From Eublepharis macularius (lineage: Eukaryota > Chordata > Lepidosauria > Squamata > Eublepharidae), in contig NC_072791.1 in assembly GCF_028583425.1 (NCBI RefSeq), positions 43,035,368 through 43,099,367 on the forward strand: a stretch of 64,000 nt of DNA, written 5' to 3'. Shown here in pieces: positions 1 through 10,175 of this stretch. A program made the position numbers and the translations under genes. Numbering within the stretch: the first letter of the stretch is position 1; each line of letters starts with the position of its first letter. The notes under the pieces were generated by a model. That model was not told the origin of the DNA. It searched no databases and worked only from the letters and a program-made list of their open reading frames with translations.

Positions 1-1023
1 TATAGGGGAAGCCGGTCTGAGTGGCGGTTCTTCCTCCTCCTCCTCCTCCTCCGTTTCCTCGCTGCTGCTGGTATCCGTGGTTGCAGGCTGGTCTGGGTAC
101 CGGTCCCCCGGACACGGTTCACCAACTTCTCCCGTCAGGAGGGATCCCCCTCCAGTGGCTCCAATCACCTCACCCATTTCCGACGGTTGCTGCGGCCATA
201 TCTGGTCTTGCAAGTTAGCCAGACTCTGGCTAATGCCAGACAGGCCCGTTGGCGGGGCCCTATCTCTGTCTCCCACCACTAAAACTGAAAGCAGATGTAC
301 AGCGTTGGCTAGACTCTCTTCCATATTCTGTAGTCTGTTCTCCAACCTCTGTACTCTGTCTGTGGACTGCTGCGGATCCCCCGTATCCCCAGTAGTTGGA
401 GGGGTTGTCGGGTGGTCCGTGCTCAGCGTTTGTTGCCACGGCAGGGGTGCTTCCACCCCTTGTTCCTCCTGTGACCGCGCAGCAAGAACACCTTTGGTTA
501 ATCCAGTGATTGCTGAAATCCCAGAATCAATGGCAATGGTTCTGCTCTGGAGCTGTGCCCATTGATGCTCTCCGACATCTGGTTTCCCCGCTCTCAGGGT
601 GACTTCAGCATAGTCCCAACTCAGAGCACTTCGCTGGGAAGTATCCCCTTCCGTTCGCTCGGCCGTCCGGTTCCAGAACAGCCATGGACGGCCCTCAGCT
701 TGCTCCGGTATAGATCCCAGGCTACGCCGGCTATCCAACTGTATTTGGGTAAACATCGCGCTGATCCTCCGCTCCCTCGTCTCTCTGGGCCGGGCGCCCC
801 ACTGCGTCGGGGTCGGCACGCTGAACAATGGAACGGCTGATGCGCTGGGCCTCGTTCTCTCTGTACTGGGAGCGAGGGTAAAAATGGTTGTAACCATGGA
901 TCCTTGTCTCCTTGGCACAACTTGAGAAGATTCCGAGCCTCGAGGACCGGGAGAGACATACGGGTCGAACAAAGGGTCCCGGGGTGGGACAGCTTTGGAG
1001 TCCGTTTGATCCGGTTGAGGCAT
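1..1023 (-). CDS. Gag-like N-terminal ORF of an LTR retrotransposon, partial at window edge
   Basis: A minus-strand frame opens at the ATG at 1023-1021 and runs 341 codons without a stop to the window edge, so the C-terminus is missing. The visible part is hydrophilic and proline/charge-rich. A short leucine-heptad stretch at about residues 215-245 (VQRLENRLQNMEESL) looks like a coiled coil. A Glu run follows near residue 330, encoded by the CTC/TCC repeat at 30-55. Upstream lies a candidate LTR. This arrangement (LTR, short leader, long ORF with an N-terminal coiled coil) suits a Ty3/gypsy-type gag, but no capsid domain or zinc knuckle is in the window, so the family is inference. The intact frame suggests a young copy. 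A cellular first exon is the alternative. Confidence 0.5.
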   Translation of the reverse strand, partial: MPQPDQTDSKAVPPRDPLFDPYVSPGPRGSESSQVVPRRQGSMVTTIFTLAPSTERTRPSASAVPLFSVPTPTQWGARPRETRERRISAMFTQIQLDSRRSLGSIPEQAEGRPWLFWNRTAERTEGDTSQRSALSWDYAEVTLRAGKPDVGEHQWAQLQSRTIAIDSGISAITGLTKGVLAARSQEEQGVEAPLPWQQTLSTDHPTTPPTTGDTGDPQQSTDRVQRLENRLQNMEESLANAVHLLSVLVVGDRDRAPPTGLSGISQSLANLQDQIWPQQPSEMGEVIGATGGGSLLTGEVGEPCPGDRYPDQPATTDTSSSEETEEEEEEEEPPLRPASPI

Positions 1024-1046
1024 TGGAAAGATGATTGGTAACAAAA

Positions 1047-1471
1047 TGTCAGAACTGTGGCTAGATAAAATCCTTACTCCAGTCTGCCTTCTGCAATTAG
1101 ACAAAAGTCCATTGTTTCCAAAAAGCATTTAATGACGAAAAAGATTATTATAGTCCACTGGCCTGAATGCAATATCCAGGTTGGTACATATGCATTGTTA
1201 CCAATGCCAGGCAAAGCAAGAGATACATATTAAATATCATAGCTGACCCAACCTCCCCCCACAGTTCTCAAAATATTCCCTTTGAAGCTGCAAAAGCGAA
1301 AGCTTCCCCAAGGCCGGTTCTTGGTGGAACGTCGGTAGCCAAAACAATTCTGGTCTGTGAGATAGCTGCCTGGGAACCTCTGCACCTGGGGAAGAAAGCA
1401 CTGAACACTGAAAGGATTAAATATGGAGTCGGTTAAGCATAGGTATACAAAAGAGCATTCTGATCCTGACA
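1047..1471 (-). mobile_element. Candidate 5' LTR of the element carrying the gag-like ORF
   Basis: On the minus strand this stretch starts TGTCAGGATC and ends GTTCTGACA, the TG...CA pattern of an LTR with a matching 6-bp terminal inverted repeat (TGTCAG/CTGACA). It ends 23 bp before the gag-like ATG. An ATTAAA-type poly(A) signal is present at about 1128-1133 on the minus strand. No obvious tRNA-complementary TGG primer site follows it. The second LTR and the other copy of the target duplication would lie outside the window, so this is a structural guess. Confidence 0.35.
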
Positions 1472-1539
1472 CAAAAAGCCATGTGATTATTGCATGTATA
1501 ACAAGATGGGGATCCACAAAATATTATAGAGAGAGAATA

Positions 1540-1752
1540 CTATCTGTTGCTTTCAATATGTGCTCCTGTGTCAGCCCTAAAATTGCTTATGTTCTGTTTC
1601 AGCATTTCTTCAACTTTGTATTGGATTCTTGCTAATGTTATGTGTTTGTAAATTTACGTTTTTTACTCTACAGCATTGTACCAGTCTCACACTGTGTAAT
1701 GAACCTTGGGTATCAGTGAAAAAGGTGGGCCGTAAGTAAGTAAATAAGTAAA
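1540..1752 (+). repeat. LINE 3'-tail fragment (L2-like), copy 1
   Basis: The segment closely resembles 21001-21116 plus 21443-21620 in this window, sharing the TTTCAGCATTTCTTCAA core and a tail of the form 'gtaatccgccttgag...gaaaggtgg..tataaatga' followed by (TAAA)n. Such tails are typical of L2-type LINE or SINE 3' ends in reptiles. There is no coding part. Confidence 0.5.
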
Positions 1753-1984
1753 AACTCCATACACACATATATTTTGCCTTCCAGGATCCTCTACGCCACT
1801 TTTGTATTAGATATAGTGATGGCATTCAGTGGCAATTCATAAATATTATTATTTATGTGAAAAAGCTCTTGGCAATTATGATTCCCCAGCAGAACAAAAA
1901 TGTTAAAATAGGAATTCTCTCTAAATTTCATCACAGTTCTACAGTTGCATTTTAGAAGGCCAAAGTGATGACGTATATGGGTGA

Positions 1985-2165
1985 GTGATGCTCTGTTAGA
2001 CAGTGTGGTTAAGAATGTAGTTAAGAGCATTTAAATCCCTACTCAGCCATGTAACTAACTTGATGATCTTGGGCCAATTGTTCTTTCTCATAGAGGTGTT
2101 GTGAGGATTAGAAAGGGGCAAACGAAACTACGTATGCCACCTTGAAGGAAGAGCTGGATAAAATC
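1985..2165 (+). repeat. Degenerate CORE-SINE (MIR-like)
   Basis: It contains the order typical of the SINE copies elsewhere in the window: 'gtggttaaga', 'aaatccctactcagcc', 'gatcttgggcca', 'ggtgttgtgaggatta', then a 'tatgccaccttga' tail. It is old and divergent. Confidence 0.45.
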
Positions 2166-2514
2166 TAGCACAAGGAAGGCAATTTTTTAGCCATCAAGAT
2201 TCCGGACAGAAGGTTAAAAATGTAATTAATCACTGTTTTCAAACATATTGGAGTCTGTGATTTCCAAGGCAACCTTCATGGCCTGATTCATGGTGTTTAA
2301 GCTGTTGAAGTGACTATATTGTTGTCCCAGGAATGAAGGGAGTGAATCAAAAGGAACCAAAATAAAACCAGATCAAAACTTGCAGGCCCCACCTTATAGA
2401 ACAGCCTGTTTAAGGAGATCAAGGAGGCCCCCTCAATGGTACCATTTCATAGAATATGTAAAACAGAAATGTTCAAGGGAATATTTTTATAATAGAAAAG
2501 ACTGCGGGTCTACT

Positions 2515-2772
2515 GCAGTGTTTATTGTACCAATCACTTTTTATTGCATTCTATCTTTCTCATTTCCTTTCTTATTGTATGTCATGTCTATGACAGTTTT
2601 TGTTGCCTTAGACAGTTTTTTGTTTGCATTGTTTGTTGCATTGCATTGTTGCTGTGTTTTGTTTGCGTTCTTTACTGGATGTCTTAGACTGTATGTGTCT
2701 TTTATATTTTGTAATTCGCCTTGAGCGTTAGCGAGAAGGTTAGACTATAAATGATGCAAATGAAATAAATAC
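2515..2772 (+). repeat. LINE/SINE 3'-tail fragment
   Basis: A T-rich segment ends in 'gtaattcgccttgagcgtta...aaatgatgcaaatgaaataaata', the same tail form as the copies at 1540 and 21443. Only the tail is recognisable. Confidence 0.45.
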
Positions 2773-3489
2773 ACAGAATTACCTGGAGAGAAACTTTCAT
2801 ACCCATAATAATCCAAAAGGAGACGCTAAGTCCACCTTCAGATCTCAGGGTCACCTCTTTTAAGCAGTGCTGGAAGGCTGTAGCCAGCCTTCCTTGTTAG
2901 GTGAGATTGCCCTATTGCCAGCTGGGCTTCAGGGAAATGAATTAAGTCAGTGATTCTCATGTTTCTGGGGCATGCGATAAAGACTACCAGAATGTGGAAT
3001 GTCTTAAAACAACTTTAGTATAAGCAAGAGCTAAAACGCTTTGTAACGCAGTCCTTAAGCCTTGTTTTAGAACTAAGATCATATCTTCAGGTATGTCCAC
3101 AAAATATCATTGTAAAATATAACGGAATGTCTCCAAATTGTAAACTCTATTGCTACAGAGATTTCTTCCCATTCAGGAGAAATTTCTATATGCATCTTGC
3201 CAAGCCCGAGTCTCTATTATCTGAATTGTTATTGTCTATGAATTGTTAATGTCAGAAACACACACCTTGAGCAAGAACAGCTATTTTTTCAGTTCAGAAG
3301 CTTTTAACTACTCATAACAAACACCTCTTTTAAACAGTAATTTCTTATGTTGCCCTTAATCCATTTAAGCACCCTGCCATGCTCTGAATCACAGTAGCCA
3401 AAGGCACCTTAAAAGCTACCAAGGTTTTAAAATGTTGTTAGTCTTTATGGTGACAATAGACTTCTCCGTTTCTTTTTGCTGCAACAGAC
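2773..3489. other. No recognisable feature
   Basis: AT-rich single-copy-looking sequence. I see no open frame with family resemblance and no clear repeat borders. Confidence 0.5.
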
Positions 3490-4195
3490 AAAAACAGTTA
3501 TCCCTCGGGAGCAGCTAATGGGAAAGTGGTGGTAACACTTAAAAGACTCAGGTTCTTGGAAAAGTCCAGTAAGGGGCGTCTGGTATAGGCCGAACTTGAC
3601 AGGTCATGGGTGGTTTTTTTTGTTTTGTTTTTTGGCTCATTGCTCCCCTTTTTTAACCAGATCTTTCCCCAGAGAATGCTTAGATCAGGTGCCAAACAAC
3701 TGTTAGTGGTCCCTGGCCCCAGAGAGGCCCACTTAGCCTCGACCAGAGCCAGGACCTTTTCGGTCCTGGCTCTAACCTGGTGGAACGCTCTGTCCAACGA
3801 GACCAGGGCCGGGCAGGTTTTGTTATCCTTCCGACGGGCCTGCAAGACAGAGCTGTTCCACCAAGCATATAGTTAAGGCTGAGCTGAGCCCCTACCGGCC
3901 AAATAGAGGTGAACGCCCTCCCTACTAGAAGCATCTGCCAACAAACTGTTTTAACTTACCACACAGGTAATTTTAATATGGTGGAGTAGGTGGCAGGCTG
4001 ATTGATCAACTGATTACTCCTGCCCTGCTTTTTTGTACCTTTTAATATTTATATTGCACTGTTTTATATGGTTGTTTTAAAATTGTAAAATGTAAGGTTT
4101 TAGTGTGTTGTTTTGCAGAGTGTAATCCGGCCTAAGCCTGCTAGTCTGGGAGGGCGAAATAGAAATCAAAAGTAAATAAATAAATAAATAAAAAG
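3490..4195 (+). mobile_element. L2-type LINE, 3' terminal fragment
   Basis: This is the end of an L2-type LINE: the last part of the reverse-transcriptase ORF, a 3' UTR with 'gagtgtaatccggcctaagcc', and a terminal (TAAA)n at 4172-4191. It is 5'-truncated, as is usual for target-primed insertion. I could not identify a target-site duplication. Confidence 0.7.
3676..3876 (+). pseudogene. L2 ORF2 C-terminus, decayed
   Basis: The frame encodes the L2 C-terminal tail: a 'LLVVPGPREA' segment, then 'TWWNALSNETRAG' (family usual form 'LWNALP'), 'LLSFRRACKTELFHQA', and a stop. Only the terminal ~65 residues of a protein that normally exceeds 900 are left, so it has no enzymatic capacity. Confidence 0.7.
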
Positions 4196-4498
4196 AAGTT
4201 ATCATTATTTGAATTAAACTGTCGCAAATTCAAAGGCTGTTCTTTGAAAAATCCTTTGCTGAAGCAAATTGGATCTCCAGGCAGAGCAGTGCACCTAATG
4301 GCCCAATCCTGGCTACATTTCTGGCTACAATCCAGGTTGACAGGCATCCAGGATTTGCCCCAGATAGTTCAGTTTTAAATGGAGACCTAGAATTTTCAAT
4401 ATCCACGATAATTTTCTGTATCTGTGGAATTGGAAAGATGCCTTGATTGTTAATGTAGGAGCAGATTGCAACAAGATGGTCTCTGATGTGAACCTGTA

Positions 4499-4521
4499 AC
4501 ACACACACACACACACACACA
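4499..4521. repeat. (CA)n microsatellite
   Basis: About 11 uninterrupted CA units. Confidence 0.95.
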
Positions 4522-4744
4522 AGGGGAAGGTGGAGGAAGGGAGAAGGACAGTCTCTGACCACTTCACAGAATGAGAGAGAGTGCAGAGTAACCCCAACTG
4601 GTGGAGAGTGACAGGGAAAGAGACTTTAGGGTTTACTGCACAGCTCAATGAAAATGTTGACTCAGTTTGTGGCAGTGGTAAAAAGGGCAAACTCCATGCT
4701 GGGGTCATTTAGAAAGGGATTGTATACTCTTGTATAGATCTTTG

Positions 4745-5590
4745 GTGTGTCCTGATTTCACATACTAAGTACAGTTCTGGTCACCGTATCTCAAAGAAGA
4801 TGCTGCAGAAATGGAAAAAGTGCAGAAGAGGACAACCGAGATGGTTCTTAGGTTGGAACACCTTTCAATGAGGAAAGGCTGGAGAGTCTGTGACTTTTCA
4901 GTTCAGAAAGGAGGCAACTAAAGGAGACATGACAGAGGTTTATAAGATTATGCTTAAGGAGGAGAAACTGGTAGAGTTTCAGTGTAACTGAGGGGAAACT
5001 TGAGAAGTTGATGGTTTAGAGGGAGAACTGTGTTCTGTGCAATTTTGGTGCAGTTCAGTGTAAAAACAGCTTCTCCAAAGAGCCTGGAAGTCTGTATTGC
5101 AAAGAATGGGGCCAAAGCTCATGATAATGGAAAAAAACAACCCAAACAGATTAGATCCGAGCTAGAAAAAAAATGTTACAGTGCATATTTGGTTCAGAAC
5201 CCCCAAATCCAAAAATGAAATGGAAATTTTTTTTCAGTGCACACACCTATTTGCCACTTTGGGCACCCTATTTGGGTGGAAAGGTGGCATACAAATGTTT
5301 AAAATAAATAAATACTTTACTTAATGAATAATTTGACTGTGGAACTCACTGCCAGTAAACTTAGTGATGGCCATGAACCCAGAGGGCTTTAAAAGGTTAG
5401 GCAGATTCATGGAGGATAGGTGTATCAATGGCTGTTAGCCATAATGACTAAAGGGAACTGCTACACTAAGAGGCAGTAAATCTCTGCATACCATTGCTAG
5501 GAAACCCTTGGCCTCTATGCCCTGTTTGTTGGTGCTCCAAGGCAACGGGTTGACCGCTGTGTAAAACAGGATGCTGAGCTAGACAGATGA
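4745..5590 (+). mobile_element. CR1 LINE 3' region, interrupted
   Basis: 4745-4995 matches the CR1 terminal coding/UTR pattern: 'tacagttctggtcacc', 'gtgcagaagaggacaaccgag', 'gaggaaaggctggagag', 'gacatgacagaggtttata'. 5325-5590 continues it with 'gtggaactcactgcc', 'gggctttaaaaggtt', 'ttcatggaggatagg' and 'aacaggatgctgagctaga'. The intervening ~300 bp includes a separate SINE/L2-like tail ('gggtggaaaggtggcataca' then (AAAT)n at about 5270-5315), so an insertion split the CR1. No intact ORF remains. Confidence 0.6.
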
Positions 5591-5594
5591 CTGA

Positions 5595-5817
5595 TAGGGT
5601 TGCCAGGTCTCCCAATATAGTGTGCGACTTCCCACCAGTAAACAATGCCTTTGGGCAGCGAGAGAGAAAAAATTATTTACCATATTTGCAAGTAATGGAT
5701 TTACCAGAAACTCTGTGGTTTTGTCCATAAGTGACATCAAATTATGTGCAACAATGGCACCCCTGCATCTGTGTTCCCCATCTACTGTTGAGTGCTAGCC
5801 ATTGGGGGGCAACCCTA
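5595..5817. mobile_element. hAT-like MITE (TAGGGTTGCC ends)
   Basis: It begins TAGGGTTGCCAGG and ends GGGGGCAACCCTA, imperfect terminal inverted repeats. The flanking 8-mers ATGACTGA and AGAACTGA agree at 6 of 8 positions, as expected for an old hAT insertion. It has no coding capacity. It is related in its ends to the elements at 12658, 23753 and 49020. Confidence 0.55.
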
Positions 5818-6117
5818 AGAACTGATCTGATCCACCAGGACTCTTCTTATATTCTCATTCTCATCTAGGGGTATTTTTTGCTCTTGTAAAGAAGGGTTCT
5901 GAACCCTTGTAAAGAAGGATTCTGAACAATTTGGCCATGTTAAAAATGTTGTGAGCATGTGTTTTTAAAATGTCATGTTTTTTAAATCTCAGGCTCTGTT
6001 AGAACTGGAGCTTTAGCACATGGAATGTGAAAACAGCATTTTCATATTTGTATATTTTTCCCTTTATTATGTTTTTAAAATATAGCAAATAGGTTCATTA
6101 TTTTTTATTTTCAAAGT

Positions 6118-6290
6118 GAGAGTCCAGTGGCATCTTAGAGACAAACAAGATTTTCAGGGTGTAAGCTTTTGAGAGTCAAAGCTCCCTTCGTCAGAGGAAG
6201 AAGGGAGCTTTGATTCCTGAAAGCTTATACCCTGAAAATCTTGTTGGTCTCTAAAGTTCCACTGGACTCAAATCCTGCTATTCTACTGCA
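6118..6290. mobile_element. Foldback (palindromic) repeat, copy 1
   Basis: Left arm 6118-6189 ('gagtccagtggcatcttaga' onward) is the inverse complement of right arm 6199-6269, with a few mismatches and a ~9-nt loop. Two relatives lie at 19849-20050 and 31016-31215. The 'ctactgcagaccaacatgg'-like tail seen in copy 3 is partly present here. Confidence 0.7.
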
Positions 6291-6744
6291 ATCCAATATT
6301 GCTACTTATCTGACAGTATTTTTTAATTTACTTCTGTCCAAGATTTTCTATTTGCAGACTGGCAACTACAGGGGCTTTTTGCAGTGCACCTGTGGTTTGT
6401 ACATGATTATCAGAGGGAAGAGAATGACTCTGCCTCATGGTAGCATCTTCTGAGATGAGCAGGCCTTTCAGTCTCTTCCAACTCTATCATTCTAAAAACC
6501 ATTCATTTTCTTTCTCCATATACTTGCCATCCTCCTCTCTCATGTACAGAGTACAAATGCCACCTAGTGGCAAGACAGAATCATGTCATTCCCTAGTCTT
6601 TTGCTACTGGGGTTGCCAACATTTTACTAGCTCTCTCTTTACTAGCAGCCTGAAAACTTTAGCAGATGATGTGCTTTTTGCCATGAAGATGATGATGATA
6701 AAGACATAGGAATAGGACCATAGAGCTATGCTGGTAATACTAAC

Positions 6745-6994
6745 CAGTTGAGAGTCAGGGCGGTATCATAGATAGAGTGCTAGACTAGGATCTGGGAGGA
6801 CCAGTTTTGAATCCCCACTCTGTCACGGAAGCTCATTGGGTGATTTTAGACCAGTTACACTCTCTTACCTTAAGCTACCCCACAGGGTTGTTGTGATAGT
6901 AAATTGGAAGTGAAGAAAATGGTGTAAGCCAGTTTGGTTCCCCATTGGGGGGAAGGTTATAAATGAATTAAATGAATAAATAAATATAAATAAA
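6745..6994 (+). mobile_element. tRNA-derived CORE-SINE
   Basis: The head 'gagtgctagactaggatctggg' is followed by a tRNA box-B-like 'ccagttttgaatccccact', a CORE-like 'gggtgattttagaccagttac', 'ccacagggttgttgtgata', the 'gtaagccagtttggttccccattggg' tail and (AAAT)n. Its 3' tail is cut precisely by the Helitron starting at 6995. Confidence 0.7.
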
Positions 6995-7773
6995 CTAGCT
7001 TGGTACCCATGCTTCACTACAGTATTTAACTACTTAAAATCCAGTTATAATACTTACGGGTATGTAACATTTTTTGGTTTGTGGGGTTTTTTTTGTTGGT
7101 TTTGTATAGCATAGTACCTGAGCTTCACAGAGGTGTCTGAATAAAGCAAAGGGTATTATCCCTATTCAGGAATCTTGTACCGTCTTTCTTCAACTGTCAG
7201 CAGTTTCCTTTACCTGATTTTTACCTGATTTTACAGAGTTCCACAGCTGACCAATCAGAGAGAGGGGGGTGCAAGCAGGCAGGAGCCTGCCAGCCACTCT
7301 GGAAAGCCATGCCCCACAGGGAGACTGGCAACCCTAGTGAACTTTTAGGGGAAGACTGGGAGGTGCATTTTACCTCAGGACACATTCAATGACTCCTAGT
7401 AGCAACTGCAGACTGTTTAGCATGTGCGGGATGAGGACCAATTAGGCCACATATGCAAATTACCTCTATGTTCCAACTGTCTCTGGGGAGGATGAGGTGT
7501 GGAATGTTGTGAGCCCCAATCAGTCCACATATGCAAATGACCTCGGGCGGAGTTGCAAGCAGGCAGCAGCCTGCCAGCCACACAGAGAAGCTGTATCCCT
7601 TTGGAAAAACACATTTTACCCCTTTTTACCCCCTTAGGGGGCAATTTTTTTAAAATTTAGTGAGTCTCTACATCATGAAAGGAATATTCTCTCCAAATTT
7701 CACATTTCTAGGTCTAGGGGTTTGGGCTGGGCATTGATGAGTCAGTCAGGACACTTGTCTTTATATAGAGAGA
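6995..7773 (-). mobile_element. Non-autonomous Helitron A
   Basis: On the minus strand it starts TCTCTCTATATAAAGACAAG and ends CATGGGTACCAAGCTAG, i.e. 5'-TC and CTAG-3', and sits between A and T as Helitrons do. An imperfect hairpin (GCaTGG-GTA-CCaAGC) lies at the 3' end. It shares its ends and several internal blocks ('ttccacagctgaccaatcag', 'gccagccac', 'catatgcaaat') with Helitron B next to it but lacks the helicase, so it is a deletion derivative. It abuts Helitron B with no spacer. Confidence 0.75.
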
Positions 7774-8039
7774 TTAGCTTGATACCCATGTTTCGCTATG
7801 GTATTTAACTACTTTAAATCTAGTTTAAATATTTATTTTTTGGTTTTGGGGGTGGGGTTGAGTTGGTTTTGTAGTATAATAGCATAGTACCCGAACTTCA
7901 CAAAGGTGTTTAAATAAAGTGAAGCGTGTTGATGCCGAAAACTGATGAAGTGAATTTCGAAATGTAACATTTATTGAAGAGATTTTAAAAGGAAAATATT
8001 GTAGTGCAATAAATAAAGTAAAAAATATGTACAACCTTT

Positions 8040-9190
8040 TTTTTTCTACTGAAGGATCTCTTTGTAGACCTCATTGGTGGTTTTCCCCTCAGGTGCTAGG
8101 ATCACCAGGCTGCTGGGTGAGCTCACTCTGCAGGAGGCCACATAGAACTGCCCGTGTGAGGAGGAGTCCTCCCTCAAGTCAATTTCTGCCACCTTCAGTA
8201 TTTGCCCTGGGACTTGTTGATCGTCATAGCAAAGCAGACCTTGAGGGGGAACTGCAGTCTCTTGAACTCGAAGAGGTTATCTGATGGTGTGAATGGTATG
8301 CGGGGTATGAACACTGACTCCCCCTGAGCACTGCTGGTGAACAGTGTGGCCTCAATGATGTGGAGGGCTTTCACTCATAGTCTGGTGCCATTGCAGAGTT
8401 GGGGTGGGCTGAGGTTCTGGAGCAGCATCACTGGAGCCCCCACTTTGAGGAGGAGTTTGGGAGCTGGGAAGCCAGGAGGGGTGAGCATGTTGAGGAACTC
8501 CACAGGGTAGTGGACTGCATCATCCATTCGCAACACTGAGTCCACAGATCTGTACTCCATTCCTACCCCTTCAAGGGAGTTAAGTTGTGTTTCATTAATG
8601 ATGGCAGCCTTGTTGTTCTTGGGGTTCAGAATGGCACGCTTTCACAGCCAGTCCATGGACTTCTCCATGATAGTGATGATATCAGGGTATATCGTGGCTG
8701 TTAGGTCTGAGAGGGTCATCACTACTGTACCCGGGCCTGCAGGGATTGTCGCATTTCCCTTGGACTCAAAATACTCTTCATCCCCTATTTTTAATAGTTC
8801 AGAGAATTCCCCAGTGGACACCTCACCTCTCAAGTGGACCCTCATGTTCTTTCTTAGTGAGAGTTTCCTGATGAGGGGCCACAGATATGACGCCTTGACA
8901 CACACGGTAACCTCGTCAGCTCGAGTTCCCCTTGGGACTACTTGCAGAATCTGCCAGAAGTCTCCAGCCAGCAGTATGGTGACTCCCCCCCCCATCACTT
9001 TCTCATTGCCCCTGACATCTTTGAGGGTTATGTTCAGTGCCTCAAAACACCCCTTGTGTGCCATGGTACTCTCATCCCAAACAATGAGCTTACAGTTCCA
9101 CAGCACTTGGACCATGTTGCTTTGTTTTGAGATGCTGAACAGGGGAGTTTCTGCATGGATAAGGTTAAGAAGCCACTTGAAGGTAGCGAA
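8040..9190 (-). pseudogene. Helitron PIF1-like helicase domain, decayed
   Basis: Reading on the minus strand, pieces in changing frames give the C-terminal half of the Helitron helicase. At 9175-8642 are 'FKWLLNLIHAETPLFSISK', then Walker B 'LIVWDESTMAHK', motif III 'LLAGDFWQ' (usual GDFRQ, so Arg to Trp), 'KLSLRKNMRVHLRGE' and 'FSELLKIGDEEY'. At 8560-8375 are 'VHYPVEFLNMLTPPGFP' and 'LLLKVGAPVMLLQNL' with 'NGTRL'. At 8340-8050 are 'PFTPSDNLFEFKRLQFPLK', 'CFAMTINKSQGQ' and 'GQFYVASSRVSSPS'. The Walker A (GKT) region is missing upstream, where a stop precedes the FKWLL segment. The helicase would unwind DNA during rolling-circle transposition; this copy cannot. Confidence 0.85.
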
Positions 9191-9336
9191 GGATCATATG
9201 CCATGCCTGAGTGAGCCTTTACCTTCTATGGAAGTGAGCGCCTCTCTACTCATCTTCCAGGATTGCTTTGCTCAGAGAGAGACTCTGCCACTCTGTGCTC
9301 CTCAGGGTGATCTTGCTGGTACTTGTTCACTGCTGC

Positions 9337-9591
9337 TCAGTGCACTGCAGGAGTAGGATGTGCATATTTCTTTGCCATATCTCTTAGTTGCTTCCTCCTT
9401 TTAGCGTTGATGTATCTTGCACGATGTCTGCCAGAAAGCTTCTTGGCGGCAGTAAGAGGTGATGGCTGCAAGAGGTGTGAGGTGAAGTTGGACTGAGGGG
9501 GTGGTGGTGTGGTGGGCACTTTGGCAGGTTCATGTGAGAATCGCATTGAAATAGCCCCTAGAAAGGTCATGCACCATCTCCCCATGAACAT
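9337..9591 (-). pseudogene. Helitron Rep/Hel N-terminal fragment
   Basis: An 84-residue frame on the minus strand contains a basic segment 'SGRHRARYINAKRRKQLRD', similar in kind to the basic start of Helitron proteins, and lies in the right place and orientation upstream of the helicase remnant. The zinc-finger and HUH Rep domains that should follow are absent, which points to an internal deletion between it and 9190. Assignment rests mostly on context. Confidence 0.45.
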
Positions 9592-10175
9592 TTAAAAACT
9601 CAGTTGCCATACTGACTTTTATATAAAATCCCTGTTCAGGAGTCTTGTACTGTATTTCTTCAACTGTCTGCAGTTTCCTTTACCTGATTTTTACCTCAGA
9701 ACACAGAGTTCCACAGCTGACCAATCAGGGAGGTGGCGTGCGATCAGGCAGAAGTCTGCCAGCCACACAGGAAAGCCAGACCCCACAGGGAGATTGGCAA
9801 CCCTAGAGGGGAAGACTGGGAGGTGTATTTTTACCTCAGGACACATTCAGTGAATCCCAACAGCAATTGCATACTGTTTAGAATGTTGGGGTGATGACCA
9901 ATCAGGCCGCATATGCAAATGACCTCAGAGAAGAGTGGCCGAGTTGGTGGGGCGGGGAGGAGCACCCTGCCAGCCACACAGGAAAGCTGTATCCCTATGG
10001 GAAAACACATTTTACCCCTTTTTACCCTCTTAGGGGCAAATTTCTTAAAATTCCTTCTTAGTGAGTCTCTACATCATGAAAGCAATGTTCTTCCCAAATT
10101 TCACGTTTCTAGGTCCAGGGGTTTGGGCTGGGTGTTGATGAGTTAGTCAGGACACTTGTCTTTTATATATAGAGA

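Larger units (their letters stand above)
7774..10175 (-). mobile_element. Helitron B with decayed helicase
   Basis: On the minus strand it starts TCTCTATATATAAAAGACAA and ends GGGTATCAAGCTAA (CTAG mutated to CTAA), again in an A/T target. It carries the remains of a Rep/helicase ORF in its middle. The 5' block (9600-10175) matches Helitron A at 7170-7773, and the 3' block (7774-7925) matches A at 6995-7145. It is internally deleted relative to a full-length Helitron (usually >5 kb), because the replication-initiator domain and the Walker A part of the helicase are absent. Confidence 0.8.

Noticed and set aside
7941..7970. Hammerhead-like CTGATGA...GAAA in Helitron B
   Set aside because: The segment between the two motifs does not form a convincing stem II, and no stems I or III are visible.
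8598..9356. 252-residue plus-strand open frame
   Set aside because: It is antisense to the Helitron helicase remnant and has no family motifs.
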